DNA of 64,000 nt, taken from contig NC_063154.1 in the NCBI RefSeq assembly GCF_020921035.1, positions 6,572,001 through 6,636,000 of the forward strand, written 5' to 3'. The position numbers were made by a program, and so were the translations under genes. Each line of letters opens with the position of its first letter. The first letter of the stretch is position 1. A model generated the notes under the pieces. That model was not told the origin of the DNA. It made no database searches and saw only the letters and a list, made by a program, of their open reading frames with translations. Positions 21,707 through 33,573 of the stretch are shown here, in pieces. The stretch is from Rhodamnia argentea. Lineage: Eukaryota > Streptophyta > Magnoliopsida > Myrtales > Myrtaceae.

Positions 21707-22527
21707 TACGTAGTTTATGATAAGATGGTTATGTACTCAAATCGAGCTTCTAGGTCTTGAAAATTCATAACTAGCGGGCGTGGAAGCGACCTTTTCCCCT
21801 TGTGCCACGAGAAATATCTGCATGGACTTGAAAAGATGTTAAGAGAAGAATAATGGAGAAAGACACCTAAATTTGACAGTTTCCTATTTACGTCACGACC
21901 TGAACTTGTATAATGGTTTTAATATCTTAATAAGTAAGCTTTGGTGGCCAAACAGAACCACCTATCTTGATAAACAAGCATTTCCTAAGAACGAAATCAA
22001 TCCAGATTGGCGACTCTTGACCAATTCTAATTACTGCCTTTAAATGCAAATATTAAACGGACTGGTTCATCGAATTCTTTTTCGTTGACCTTCTCTCTGA
22101 CATAAACAAGCAAAAATTTGTACATTTTTCAAACTGCGCAGGCTAGGTTCTAGGGACGCTTAATCTAACCGATGTCAGTATGATCTTGAGGAATAATGAG
22201 CAATTCACAGATCACGAACTGCTCTGAAAATCAGGTTCCTGTGAGCAGAACTTCATTGATATATGAGACAAAACCCTGTCAATTCTTCTATTGAAAGCCT
22301 GAATGAGGAGAGAGAATATGACCAAATAGGTAGGCCATTGACGCAGACGTGACCGGCTGGATACTAATTACAATTATATATCAACCTTGAGAAGTTTCCA
22401 TCTGCCATGCGAAGTCCAGCCTGACAATGCAATACGCAAGCTTCGATTTGAACAAAGCTCATAGACAACAACGCATAGATCATTTAAATCAAATCTCTGA
22501 CTTTGGACACGAATAGCAGAGGAAAAA
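21707..22527. other. Intergenic region between U-box and SAM-PRXL2 genes
   Basis: Presumed 3' region of the U-box gene and promoter of the next gene. No other feature is supported. Confidence 0.4.
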
Positions 22528-24296
22528 ATGGCATCTTTCTCCATGGAGGATTTTGCTGGAAATGGAGCGCTAAAAGAGTTGCTACCCAAGTTAGTCGAAG
22601 AAGGTTGGGACGATGTCCCGACCTTGAAGCTCATGAACTTAGAGGACATGGATGCAGTTTCAATGACTCAACAGCAAAAGGTTGGTTGTGATTTATGATT
22701 CCTAGGATCACAAGATACCTTAACCAGACTAGATAATTTTCTGTGCGAAGAGATCAATCATATTCTGTCATATGAAAGACGTTTGAAGTTAACTGCTCTC
22801 TTACCGGAGTGGGAATATGCGCATCATCTCCATTTCTATGCAGTGTAAATGCCACACCAACCTGATAAATTGAAAAAGCCTCTCTACTGATTTATTAGGA
22901 TGCGCTGGGGATCAGATCCTACCTGCACGACCGTGCATTGTTGCAGTATGGAGACCGGCTCGAGGCCTCTGGAAGATCCCTGCCTGAGCTTTTGAACCTG
23001 AGCACCGGCGACCTTTCTTCACAGTTCCGGATGAAGAGAGGCCACAAAGCCCGGTTTTTGGACAGGACAAGCCCCTGTGCAGACCCTCTGCCTAAATCCT
23101 ATGAGGTTTCAGCACAAGGAGGATCTCGTGCTGACGCGCCTTCCAGGACCAATAGCTTGTACCAAAGTCCTTCGTCGGCAAACTTTAGGAAGATGAGCGT
23201 GACAAGGTTATCCATGAAAAGTAGTACTAGTACCAATGATAGGTTTCTGGAGAAGTCGCTGTCAGATCTTAGGATCAAGGACGGTCACATCTTTAAAGGG
23301 ATTGTTGCGGCAGGGCCTGCTGAGCCTCGAGCCTGTGGCTGCATGAGTGCTCCTCCTGTAACCAATCAGATTGCTCCATACTCTGCCATCGAGAACATCT
23401 CGGTCCAGAAATTAACGCCAGAGCATAAGATTGCGATGGAGCCCCTTGTGAAGACTAGAACGCCTCCGATGAAGGCCTCGGAGCTCTGGCGAGACAAGCC
23501 AGCCGTCTTCGTCTGCATCAGACGGCCGGGGTGAGTTCTTCCATTTAAGGGTTGCTGCGCAATATTTGCGATTGTCATCATCGATACCACGAATTGTAAA
23601 GCATCTATGCTTGTACTGATACTGCTTTCTGCTTCACATTTTATGAATGGCAATACAGGTGCATCATGTGCAGAGCCGAAGCCTACCAACTCTATTTGAA
23701 AAAGCCCATCTTCGATGCTCTCGGGGTCCAACTATTTGCAGTCCTTCACGAACACATAGAATCGGAGGTCATTCACCGATCACTCTCTTATTCTCTTTTT
23801 TCTCCTCATCCTTTTGTCATATGTTCTCCCTGGTAAAAGAAATTCCAATACAACAGGTTAAAAATTTCTGGCCCCGGTACTGGGGTGGCGTCGTGCTCTA
23901 CGATCGCGGGATGGAGTTTTTCAAAGCGCTTGGCGGTGGGAAGCTGCTCAAGGACAAGTTCATGTCGGGGTTCCTTCTCAACCCGACAGCGATAGCTAAC
24001 TACAAGCGTGCAAAAGCAACGGGGGTCAAGCAGAATTTAAAAGGAGAAGGTGAGATAAAAGGCGGGCTCTTTATAGTTGGGAGTGGCAAGAGTGGGATTG
24101 CTTATCAGTTCATCGAGAGGAACTTTGGTGATTGGGCTCCTCTAGCCGAAGTCGTCGAGATCTGTAGTAAATTGCAGGTGAGCATATACAGATTTCTCTC
24201 TCGTTTATAATGCAGTCGCTCACTTCTTCAATGCAAGTGACTTCTCTTTTACTGACTGTGCATCTCTTTTGGCTGCAGAATCAATATCAAATTTGA
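22528..24296 (+). CDS. SAM-domain plus PRXL2 (AhpC/TSA-like) thioredoxin-fold protein, 410 aa
   Basis: Five exons: 22528-22680, 22899-23530, 23659-23767, 23857-24177 and 24279-24296, all with GT-AG borders and consistent phases (0, 2, 0, 0). Exons 1-2 encode two SAM-like helical segments (about residues 5-60 and 70-120; LKELLPKLVEEGWDDVPTL, then ASGRSLPELLNLSTGDL). A Ser/Thr-rich linker follows to about residue 220. The C-terminal ~160 residues match the peroxiredoxin-like 2 (FAM213/SelU-related) family: RRPG followed by CIMCRAEA (redox CxxC), LFAVLHEHIESE, FWPRYWGGVVLYD, GEGEIKGGLFIVGSGK and FIERNFGDWAPL. A thiol redox role is inferred from the family; the SAM part suggests oligomerisation or partner binding. 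AATAAA at 24741-24746 is a plausible poly(A) signal. Confidence 0.85.
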
Positions 24297-25690
24297 GGGG
24301 AGCCTTCACATGAATATCAATGAAGTCCTGTCTTCTGTAACAAAATTTCGGTCTTCTGTTGCTGTGAATTCTGCAGACTATAGAGACAGTTTTGCTGCTA
24401 GGAACAGCATAGACCCAAAAGCTGTGAGTATTCACTGGTTTCATTAGTTCCTTCGTCAATGAGACTTTGGGGTTGTAGCTTTGGCCTGAATGAAACGACT
24501 GGCATTTCTGAGAGTTCTTGCCTTGCTAACGATAAACTCGGTTCGATTCCTGTTCTAATCCTCAAACTCCACTACCAAAATTAGTCTGCGACATTCAAGT
24601 CATGTGGGACAGCATGATCTACCCTTTAGAGAGCTCATGGGCTGCCTCACCAGATCTTGATGAGAAAACGACTCTCGATTTTCGACCAATCTGTTGTCTT
24701 TTTTGCGCATAAATGGAGAAGTCACAATCATAATATTTGCAATAAAGGAAACATGGCACGGAAAAGATGAGAATGGGGTCCCAAGTTTCTTGTGTGATCT
24801 CCTAGGAAGCTCTGCTCCATCTTCTGTTTCTCGGATCATTCACACGGAATGGTTTACTGGTCTAGGTCGGACACCATAAAATATTTACGAGAAACCACCA
24901 ACGAGGTGTAGCTTGAAATGGTCAGTTTGGGAAAGCCAAGGGTCATAAATCCATTGATCCAAAATGATGCCACCCATATATAGATCTCCACTGTCAGAAA
25001 GCACTATCTCCTGTCCGTCCCACATGCAAATCTAACGGAAAGTTTTAATCAGCGAAGCTTGGTTTATTTTTCGAAAAATGAATAATTTAAAATATAATTT
25101 TTTTCTTTTAAAAAAATAACTGATTATATTTTTTTACAAAAATAAATGAATAAATAAATATCGTTCAAGAAAATATTTAGATATAGATTATTAACGATGA
25201 TGTAAAATATTTCTTATTGACTGATTAATCCAGGCAATACAAACAGACGTATTTTGAAGAAGATATATTTTAAATCATTTATTTTTTTATGAAATAAAGA
25301 GAATCGGAGAAAGACAAGCATTTTCATGTATACCATGGCTGTCAATTGGGTTCAAAACACTAGAGTGGAGTATGGTAGAGATTTTGTGAATAACGATGGA
25401 CTTAAGTAATTAAATTAAGTTCAACGCAAAAGTCAATTTCAATTTCAGTGTGAGTAGCCAACTATAATCTAATTCTGAAATTTAAAATCAGGATGATAGA
25501 GAGGCGCGTGAATCTCAATGATAAGATAACTCATGTTTGCTTTTTTGTTTTCTCCATTGAAGGTTCGATCTTGATGTAATTATTGAGTTTCGAGAGACAT
25601 GGGTGTGGCTTTGTGTCATCTGTCAATGTTACTTTCTTGTCAAAAAAGACAATGATTGGTACATGGAGCGAGGTCTGGCCCAACACGCAC
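24297..25690. other. 3'UTR-like and intergenic sequence
   Basis: Follows the SAM-PRXL2 gene. AT-rich from about 25030 to 25550; no gene recognised. Confidence 0.4.
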
Positions 25691-28081
25691 CGCACAACAT
25701 TCTTTAACATTTGATTAATGCGCTAAATGATATGAAAACCACACCACTTCGGCGGTTGTCGTGGCTTCCGTTTGTTGACTTACCAGCTGCCTTCTCTCTT
25801 TTCTCTTTTTGGGTCACCCTCCAGCTCCTTCAATTCCCCAGATTCACACAGTCCCCTCCAGCCAATCTTGGTCGAGCAATTTTGTTTCTTGCTGATACTC
25901 CCGTAGACCCTTCTGGATTCTCTCCTAGCCAGGTAATTATCATCCTCTGCGCTCGATTATGATTTTGTATGGTTGTGTGGTTTTGGTTTGCGAAAATGCT
26001 ACTCGTGGGTTGGTGAATAGTGCCCAGATGAACTCCAGTTTCCTTTGGTTAGTGAGTTGAAAGAGCTACTTTTGCGCCGATTCTTGCATTTTCGTCCAAT
26101 GAGTGCGTTTGCCACGATTCTTGTTCTGAATTTGGCAACTATGGAGACACCGAAGACTTGGGAACTTAGTTGATAGTTGTTTGTTAGAGGATTGAGTTGT
26201 TTGCTGTGAATTTATCCAGCACCGTCTGAATAGCAGTGTTAGTAGACTGCATATTCTAGAAATGTCAAGTGTCAGATTAAGCAGATTAAAGTTAAATCTC
26301 CAATTTTCAATTCTAGGTAGCGCTCCTCCACGGCTCTGTTTTGATTATGAAAGTTGGGAGTGGTGCACGAGTGTTCGCTGGTGATTGGTTTTTTCCTTGA
26401 GGTGGGGGGCCTGTTCTTTAATGAATGGAGGTTTGCCTGTGTCAATTTTGGTCAATGCACAGAAAAATCGTAGCTTTCCTTCAGCCCATCAAAATGACTT
26501 ACAGAGTCCTACCATCAGGAGGCTTAGCTCTCCTTACATCAGAGAAAAGCCAATCTAAAAGGAAGATGGGGGTGAAGTCACCCAAGCACTAGGACACATC
26601 CTCATCCTAAGTGGGTAGCTACCCGACTTGCACTCATTTCCACATCTTTATACAAGAGAAATAGACAATTGACAAAAGCTTTCCAAATTGGTTCACTTTC
26701 TCGACACATCAGCAGTTTCCCGATTCCTATTCTCTGGTGCACTCCTATGTCTTTGACACTGCCTTAGCATCAGACTTGATAACCACTTTCTTCCTGTTAC
26801 TTTCTTGGCCAACCTCAAACCTTCAAGCACAGCTAAAACCTCAGACCTGCTCTCTCGAACACAATGCCAATCACTGCATCTGTATGTTGATTTTGAAGGG
26901 CTCAATCACAGTTTATTTTAATAGTATCTGCGGAAGTAGGTTCTCAGGTGCTACTCTTCTTACTACTATCCCCAGCATTTGTGTTTTCTCTGTGGACTAT
27001 TAACTTCCTTTGTCAACAAGCAAAACTCCTGCCAAGTAGTATTAAACTTAGTAAGCACCCTTTCAGGATTAGGTTTTACACTTTGAAACACTAAATGACT
27101 AAATGACATCTCTCTTTCCATATCAACCAACATGCCGTACCTATCTTGGCAATGAATTCTTCTATCATAGACTTCCTCGAAACTTTTGATCTATATTCCC
27201 AAGCAGGCATTTATCAAAAGTTGAGATTTCCTTCCTTTTTATTGTCGTACCTAAGCAACCAAAGTAAGCATATTGCACCTAGTCACACGGCAACATCATA
27301 TGCTCAGGAGTCTCTTCCAATCCACACCTCTGACAAGCACTAAAAGAACTAATTCTTCTTTTTAAAAGGTTGCTGCCAGATGCCAAGGCATTAGCACAAA
27401 GCTTCCATACAAGTACTTTAATTTTACGTGGACAATCAATGTGCCAGATCGCCTTCCATACTTTTTTATCAGTCAAAATCAGAACTAGAACGTCTTGTTC
27501 CCTGTTCTTATATCTCATTCATGGAAGAGATGGTATAAGACTAAATGTTCAATTCTTTCCAGTACAATCGTGGCTGTTGAGTGAAGGGTGAAAGGAGGCA
27601 GCGAAATATTTATCTTCACTCTCTCTCTGTAGTAGTTGCTGAGAGGATTTGACTTCCTGTAGTAGATATGCATTAAAAAATCGTGGATAAGGTTAACTGC
27701 TCTTTGAATGCTCCTTATAATACGAAAATTGGGTTGAATTCTTTGTACCGGCGTTTATTCATCTGTTCATGGATAGCGTAAGTGATGACTGGTTTTTTGA
27801 AGTCAATTTGCCGTCTCTCTGGTCATAATTTCTATGCTGTTCAGTCTCATATGACATATCGATAAGGGTATTCTCAACATTAGCAGGTCAGCTAAGAGTA
27901 TTAGGTTTGCTTTCTAAGGTTGCTGCATTCTGTGCTTGATTTATTTAGGTCTCTGATTCTTTATTGCTTTGTAGAGTATACTCATCAAGAGAGAATCCAA
28001 GCAAACAATAATATAGGAGCTAAGAGATTTTTTTCTCCCTTTGCTTGTGCAGGTTGCTGAGCTTCAGATTAAGCTGTCGTT
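25690..28081 (+). promoter_or_regulatory. 5'UTR exon and long 5'UTR intron of the WIT-like gene
   Basis: A pyrimidine-rich leader ends at 25932 (tagccAG) followed by a good donor GTAATT. The matching acceptor is ttgcttgtgcag ending at 28052, 29 bases before the coding ATG. The resulting ~2.1-kb intron (25933-28052) carries the antisense LINE fragment below. Inferred from splice sites and gene context; the transcription start is not visible. Confidence 0.5.
26440..27530 (-). mobile_element. Non-LTR retrotransposon (LINE) 3' fragment, antisense in intron
   Basis: Minus-strand 27279-27518 reads as a reverse-transcriptase zinc-binding (zf-RVT) domain: VWKAIWHIDCPRKIKVLVWK, then CQRCGLEETPEHMMLPCD. 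Farther along the same strand (27110-26690) are degenerate RNase-H-like pieces (EVLAVLEGLRLAKKVTGRKW) as found at the C-terminus of plant LINE ORF2. Several frames are needed, so it is dead. It sits opposite to the host gene inside its 5'UTR intron. Confidence 0.75.
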
Positions 28082-30346
28082 ATGGATGACCTGGCAGTCA
28101 GTGATATTAATTTGGATCTAGATGCAATTTCTATATCCGGGGGTGGTCAGGAGCTAGAAAATGCTATCAAATTTTTGACAAAAGTCGACATGGACTTGGC
28201 ATGTTCGTCAGAGAAGTTACTAAATTTACACTTTCTTCTGATGCATTTACTTGCATTAAATGATGAACTTGACCCAAGGGCAGTGGATAATGGCTACTTC
28301 AAAGAAGATTTTCTTGAGAAAGCATTGAGATATGATTTGTTAATTGGCATTCTAGATTCCGAGGTAAGAGAGGTGGACATTTTCTTGGCTACTTTACCAG
28401 CAGAAATTGATGATGCCGATCATGAAATATCTTCATGCAGACATTTCCAAGAAGTATATACTCTTATGGATGAGAAGTTGCATAAATGTCAAGAATCTCT
28501 GAAGCAGTCTCAGGAGCAGGCTTTAGAGGTTAAGAGGCACATAGCCAACTTTCAGAAGGACTTTGCGGCTGTCGAATCTGAGAAAAGTAAGTGATCACCC
28601 ATCTACTTATTTGTTGAAAATTTTGATGATCCAATAAATTCCAAGATGAATTCCTTCTTATAAATTCCACGATAAATTCATGTTTACTCCTGAGCTATAC
28701 TTTTGCAGGCGAAAAGGACAAGGTTTTGGATCTGTCTGACAAAAATCAACTCTTCAATCTAAGTTTCAGATCAAGAACAAAAGAGTTACCCAGATATGTC
28801 TCAAGGATGCTAGAGAAATCTCTTGCTAAGGAGCTCGCTCTCGAGAAGAAATTGTTGGAATCCAGACAGAATGAAGAGGATCTGAAACGGAAACTGCATT
28901 ATACAGAACAGGTGGCTCTTCACATGGAAGAAGCGGCAGAAGTTGTGTGGGGAAGGTTTCTAGAAGCAGAAAATGCTTCGGAGATACTGATGGGTATATC
29001 CAAGGAGCTGGTAGGAAAGTATCAAGTCATTCAATTTAACCTTAACAGCTCAGTACAACGTGAAGCAGAGTTGATATCTAAAATTGAGAATGTAGTGGAA
29101 CAACTGAAAGCTAAGGATATCATCGTGCAAGAGCTTGAGAGCGTAAATGCTGATTATGTCACAAAATGCTCTGAGGTTGTAAATTTGAAGGACAAAGTGA
29201 AGGTACTTGAGGAGCAGCTCAAAGAAACGAGGTTCCATCTGAAGGAAGCAAACACTTCATGGGAAGCAAGTCAACATCAAATCAATGAGATGGAACATCT
29301 AATCGAGACACTTAAAGAAGGTATTGAAGCAGCCGAAAGCAGGGTGGATGCTGTGGAAGGTAAGGTGACAGAGTTAACTGACTCGAACTTGGAACTCACT
29401 GAGGAGTTAAATTTTCTTAAGGGTAGCGTTAATAGTAAAACTGAGAAGGTTAGTGTACTTGAGAAGCAGTTGAGGGAATTAGAGTTACAATTACAGCATG
29501 CGAGGGCATCCTCAGAAGCAAGTCAAGAGCAGCAGAACATGTTGTATTCTGCTATTTGGGATATGGAAACTCTAATTGAAGATTTGAAATCGAAGGTCTC
29601 AAAAGCAGAAGGCAAGACTGATAGCGTGGAAGAGCAATGTATTGAACTATCTGAGGCCAATTTCGAACTTAAGAAAGAAGTCAGCCTGCTCAGGGCTAAA
29701 TTAAGACACTTGGAGATGTCACTGGATGATGCCAATAGCTCCAAAGTTGCCATTGCTGATGAAGTCAATCTAAGAACTAAAATCATGATGGATACGGTCA
29801 TGCAACTAGCCTTTGAGAGAGAGCGGATCCAGAAGCAGGTATCAGGGATTCTTTTTTCCTTCCTTGTGCTCTTATTTGTTTCAAATAAGAGCAGAAGTTT
29901 GGGATAAAGGTGATGTTGATGTGCTCTTATTTGTTTCATACTTGCACGCCAGTAGTTGTAAGCTGCCATGCCATGCCCTGGGATGCAATCTCACATGACG
30001 TCATGAAAAATCAATGTGCAATTGTTTGTAATTCTTTCGTGAAGTTCAATATCATTGTATGTCTTCAAGTAAGTTTTTCTCTGGTGAGCAGATTCATTTG
30101 ATTTATTGCTTCCATTTTTGTGGATAGAAAGGACTGGCCAACAAGATGCATGTAGTTGAGTTACTCTAGTTCTGTGAAATTGAAATTACTATCACAACTT
30201 AATTCATCGTTCGGTTTTATTGGCAGCTATACTTTTTGACAAAGGATGACACGATGTTGGTTGGGAAGTTAAAGAAAGTGAGTGAAGAATCATTTAATTC
30301 AATATCCCGTAATAAGGATTTCGATGAAAGAGAGCCTCCATTATAG
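28082..30346 (+). CDS. WPP domain-interacting tail-anchored protein-like (WIT1/2), C-terminal anchor missing from this model
   Basis: Exons 28082-28586, 28709-29838 and 30227-30346 give 584 aa. The conserved N-terminus (FLTKVDMDLACSSEKLLNL, LRYDLLIGILDSEVREVD, EISSCRHFQEVYTLMDEKLH) identifies the WIT family, outer nuclear-envelope coiled-coil proteins that anchor RanGAP and WIP proteins and help nuclear movement. Nearly all of exon 2 is heptad-rich coiled coil with two related ~90-residue segments (LKETRFHLKEANTSWEASQ.. and LRELELQLQHARASSEASQ..). Known WITs end in a hydrophobic tail anchor; here exon 3 stops at TAG 30344-30346 with no such segment. The +1 frame from about 30282 stays open past that stop to a donor-like GTGAGT at about 30440, suggesting a frameshift or a misread last exon. 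Confidence 0.75.
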
Positions 30347-30896
30347 CGGTTCAACAGCTGGTGCTTGTGATGATACATCTCAGAGACAGGAGTACCATTT
30401 CATATCAGGTACTCTACCTGATACTTCTAGTCAAATTTTGAAGTGAGTTGTTAAGCATAATGTTGATCAGGTATTACATACTCAAAAGTACAAGGCTCTG
30501 ATCACATATTGAAGGTGATGGAGACATTCACTGACGAGAGCAAATGCTGAATGTTTGAACGATGGAATTTTCCGACTGTATTTAGTAGCAAGCGTAATTC
30601 AAACTGAAATGATCTTATCATGATTATCTCCCTTTTACAGCTAAACTATTTGAATGATTAACAAGACTGAGGTGAATCAGTGGAAATTGCTTTCATTCTT
30701 TTCTGTTAATTTTGCTTCAATCTCTTTCTTTGTTCACTTGACAGGTTTATACTTACAACAGTTGGTGAGAGGGTATTGTATTTATGAAAACCTGAGCATG
30801 ATGTTTCTTTTCTTTTGGCTATTCATATTGTAAATGTCTTTCTATCAGGTCTTTTGTAACAGTTGAAGTTGGTTATGATTGTTTACTGTACTTATG

Positions 30897-30953
30897 AGGA
30901 TGGTTTTGATGTTTTTTTTTTTTTTTTTGGTAAGGAAGGATGGTTTTGATGTT
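30897..30953 (-). mobile_element. Minimal poly(A) retro-insertion with 17-bp target duplication
   Basis: The 17-bp sequence aggatggttttgatgtt occurs at 30897-30913 and again at 30937-30953. Between them is only a poly-T run plus ggtaagga, i.e. on the minus strand a few bases ending in ACC followed by poly(A). This is the footprint of LINE-type target-primed insertion with extreme 5' truncation. Confidence 0.65.
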
Positions 30954-32454
30954 CATATCACTTAGGACAATGAACCAACGGAAAATGTCATTATGATTAA
31001 CAACAATCTATGCATAAACATATTTGTTGATCTTTAACCTGTTCCGTTAACTCATTTTCATAGGCAATATAAATGACAAAAATTAGGAAACTATTTCTAA
31101 ATTGTCTCTGCAAAACAGAAGGAGCTTAATTTAAGAGACTTAACAATGCTTTCTGCCTTCTCCCTCTTTATGGCGGATATGATCTGTCATTTATACCTTG
31201 TCGGTTACATTTTCAGTGAGGTGGATGATCCATTCAGGGATGCGTGTTGAGGTGGCTGCAAAGTTTGGTTTTCCATCTTGGCAGACACCTGTAAATACAA
31301 TGAAGATGCAAGGCATTCCAGGTCGATGTACATTGTCATGGAATTTTTTTTTTTTTTGGGGTCAAATCATGCTTGGTATTTGTTCTGTATATGTTCAAAA
31401 GAAGCTAATTTCCAGGTCCATGATGTTCAATTGTTGATTTATTCAAGAGGGCATGTCTTTAGTTCAGATGTGCTGCTCAGGGCGATCGATCTTTCAAAGT
31501 CCTTGCATGCTTCTCTCTGTCATTGGGTTTGCATTGCTTGTATGCACATATTCGTTCTGCTGCGTGAATTTTATGATTGGTTTTTGGCAATGTCACGTTC
31601 CTTAGGAATCCTTTTGAACATGCGATATCCTTGGCTTGATGGTATGTGTTTTCATAACGCGCCTGGGCATGGATATGTTGTCAAGTACATATCAGCTGGC
31701 TTAAGCAAATATATACAGTTGTTCCAGCACTTCTTGTTTGAAACCAAAACAGTTGAAGCTCTCTGCTTTTTAATCAGTCATTTTGTTTCCTCCAAGTCAA
31801 GTCTAAATAAGTGAAGCTCCCTGGCTTTAGCCGGCCAAATTTTGTATCATCAAGCAAAGTGTAATCAATGGCATTCAGGGGACCAAGTTCTCTTCCAGTT
31901 GGACTAAATCCCTGAAGATATCTGAGAAAGATCAAGCATTCGCGATATGACTAATCTTCTCTATCTTTGCTTATTTCGAACTGGTTCGCGGACTTGATTT
32001 GGTGAGAAATGGGCATCGCAAAGAAGAAACTGACTTTGGGCAGGATAGTTTTCTAGTCCTTTCCAAACATCATCAATCTATACCTTTTGGCTTTTGGAAG
32101 ATCAAGAGATTATTAGGATTCGGCGCACAACCACAACGAAATAGATGATTAAAACGAGAAAGAGAAATCGGGATATAAGATTTATCCTGGTTCACCCTTA
32201 AAATAGGGCTACATTCAGCAGATGACTACATTATAATTGACACCTCCCACCTCTTGGTTACAATTTCAAGTAAGAGCTTAATCTCGTGCTTCTTATGGAT
32301 GGGGAATATGAATCCTACTCTTGCTTTTCAATTCGGGTAATGGATATGGGAGGAATCAAGTTTAGTTGGCAACAGACTGGCTTTCTCGATGTAAATGATG
32401 ACGTGAGAATCATCATTTCCACCATATTGAGTAATTTCATAGCCGCGCAAATAC

Positions 32455-32710
32455 GTGGCTCTTAATTAAGGTGATAGTCGGATAGATTTTAGTCATAAAT
32501 TTTTTGTATTGGTGCCAATTTCATCCTAAACCTTTTGCATTTATGCCAATTAATTCAATACAAAGGTTTATGACTGAATTGATATCAATAAAAGGTTTAT
32601 GACTGAATTGACATAAATGCAAAAAGACTGAATTGGCACCGGAAAAAAGGTTTAGAGCTGAATTTGTACAAATGCAATAGATTTATGATTTTTTTGACAC
32701 TTTTCCCCTG
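32455..32710. repeat. Short copy of the long-TIR 'gactgaattgat' family
   Basis: Inverted arms: ttggtgccaatttcatcctaaacc on the left against gactgaattggcacc and tttgacacttttccc on the right. No GC core is present. Non-coding. Confidence 0.55.
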
Positions 32711-32714
32711 TGGG

Positions 32715-32910
32715 GGTGAGCATGGTTTCAATATAGAATCGAGAATCGAAAAACCGGACTTGTGGGAACGGATCCGATTTCGGGTTCAATGGTAGGTTTC
32801 GGGTCTCAAAAATTGGAGAACCGGTTTCAACGGATAGGTTCTAGGTTTCGGGTGGAATCGGTTCCGATGGGTAAGTTGCGGATGGACCCCGGAACTTCTC
32901 ACCCCTAGTG
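32715..32910. repeat. Dispersed repeat with ggggtgag...ctcacccc ends
   Basis: Starts gggggtgagcatgg and ends cttctcacccct, with internal gg(a/t)tc/aacc phrases, resembling 54995-55640. Probably a small DNA transposon; target duplication unclear. Confidence 0.45.
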
Positions 32911-33113
32911 TGTAGATAAAAATTCTGTATGGCTACAATACCAATGAGTTGCATTTTTCCTTCTTTAGAAGAAACACGTGTATGGTTACTCAAGGGCCAG
33001 ATTGAACGAATCATGAAAATATAGCAAGTAATTAATGCTGGGATTCACTGGTTAGGTAAGCTAATATACCTCGATTACCATATCTAACGGGATTTTCCAA
33101 TGACCAAGGCCTT

Positions 33114-33120
33114 TATAAAT
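33114..33120 (+). promoter_or_regulatory. TATA box of cysteine-rich peptide gene A
   Basis: TATAAAT 59 bases before the ATG at 33179, consistent with a short 5'UTR. Confidence 0.5.
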
Positions 33121-33178
33121 CTAAAGATCCTGCATGCGACACTTGAACCGCTTTTGCAATTCAAGCAGGGAGGCTAAG

Positions 33179-33510
33179 ATGGAGAAACTTACTTCTTCCA
33201 AGCTTGTTTTCTGCGTCATGCTCTCAGCTCTTGCACTTGGTACGTCCCTCAGAATCTCTTATCCAACCTATCTACATTTCGAGCGATTCTATCGTCTACG
33301 GAATTGCTAGATTCCCGCGAACTCTTTTCAGGTGTTCTACATATCGATGGTCCGGCGATGCTGGTGGTCGAGGCGAGAGGCGATTTCCGGTGTCCGCGCA
33401 TGATCAACTGCAGCCAAGTGTGCCAAGGCTTTCCTTTCCGCTGTGTGGACGGGAAGTGCGTCTGCGGCGAAGACTTCCCGCCACCTAATCCGCCAAGCAG
33501 CAAGCTCTAG
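33179..33510 (+). CDS. Secreted cysteine-rich (defensin-like) peptide A, 79 aa
   Basis: Two exons, 33179-33239 and 33332-33510 (intron 33240-33331, phase 1). Exon 1 encodes MEKLTSSKLVFCVMLSALAL, a signal peptide; the phase-1 intron after the signal peptide matches the other family members here. The predicted mature part follows VEARG and has six cysteines, spaced CX5CX3CX6CX4CXC, then a Pro-rich tail. This cysteine order differs from genes B-D but the gene architecture and signal peptide are shared. Likely an apoplastic antimicrobial or signalling peptide; activity is inferred only from size, signal and cysteines. A poly(A) signal is at 33568-33573. Confidence 0.8.
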
Positions 33511-33567
33511 CTAAGCTAGTCCCAGTAATCTGATGGAATAACGGTTCAGATGATGTGATCTGCCGAG

Positions 33568-33573
33568 AATAAA
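33568..33573 (+). terminator. Poly(A) signal, gene A
   Basis: AATAAA 58 bases after the stop codon. Confidence 0.55.

Larger units (their letters stand above)
30347..33100. other. WIT 3' region and intergenic sequence
   Basis: May contain terminal exons of the WIT-like gene: an open frame from the acceptor-like acttgacag at 30745 ends with a short hydrophobic run and TAA at about 30834. Frames at 31198-31814 read through a poly-T tract and show no domain. Confidence 0.3.

Noticed and set aside
29839..29998. Coding continuation of the WIT-like gene past 29838
   Set aside because: A clear GT donor (agcaggtatc) ends the exon and a good acceptor is at 30226; the read-through frame is intronic.
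31198..31814. Open frames of 79-178 codons downstream of the WIT-like gene
   Set aside because: They cross a poly-T tract giving Phe runs, have no domain and no splice context.
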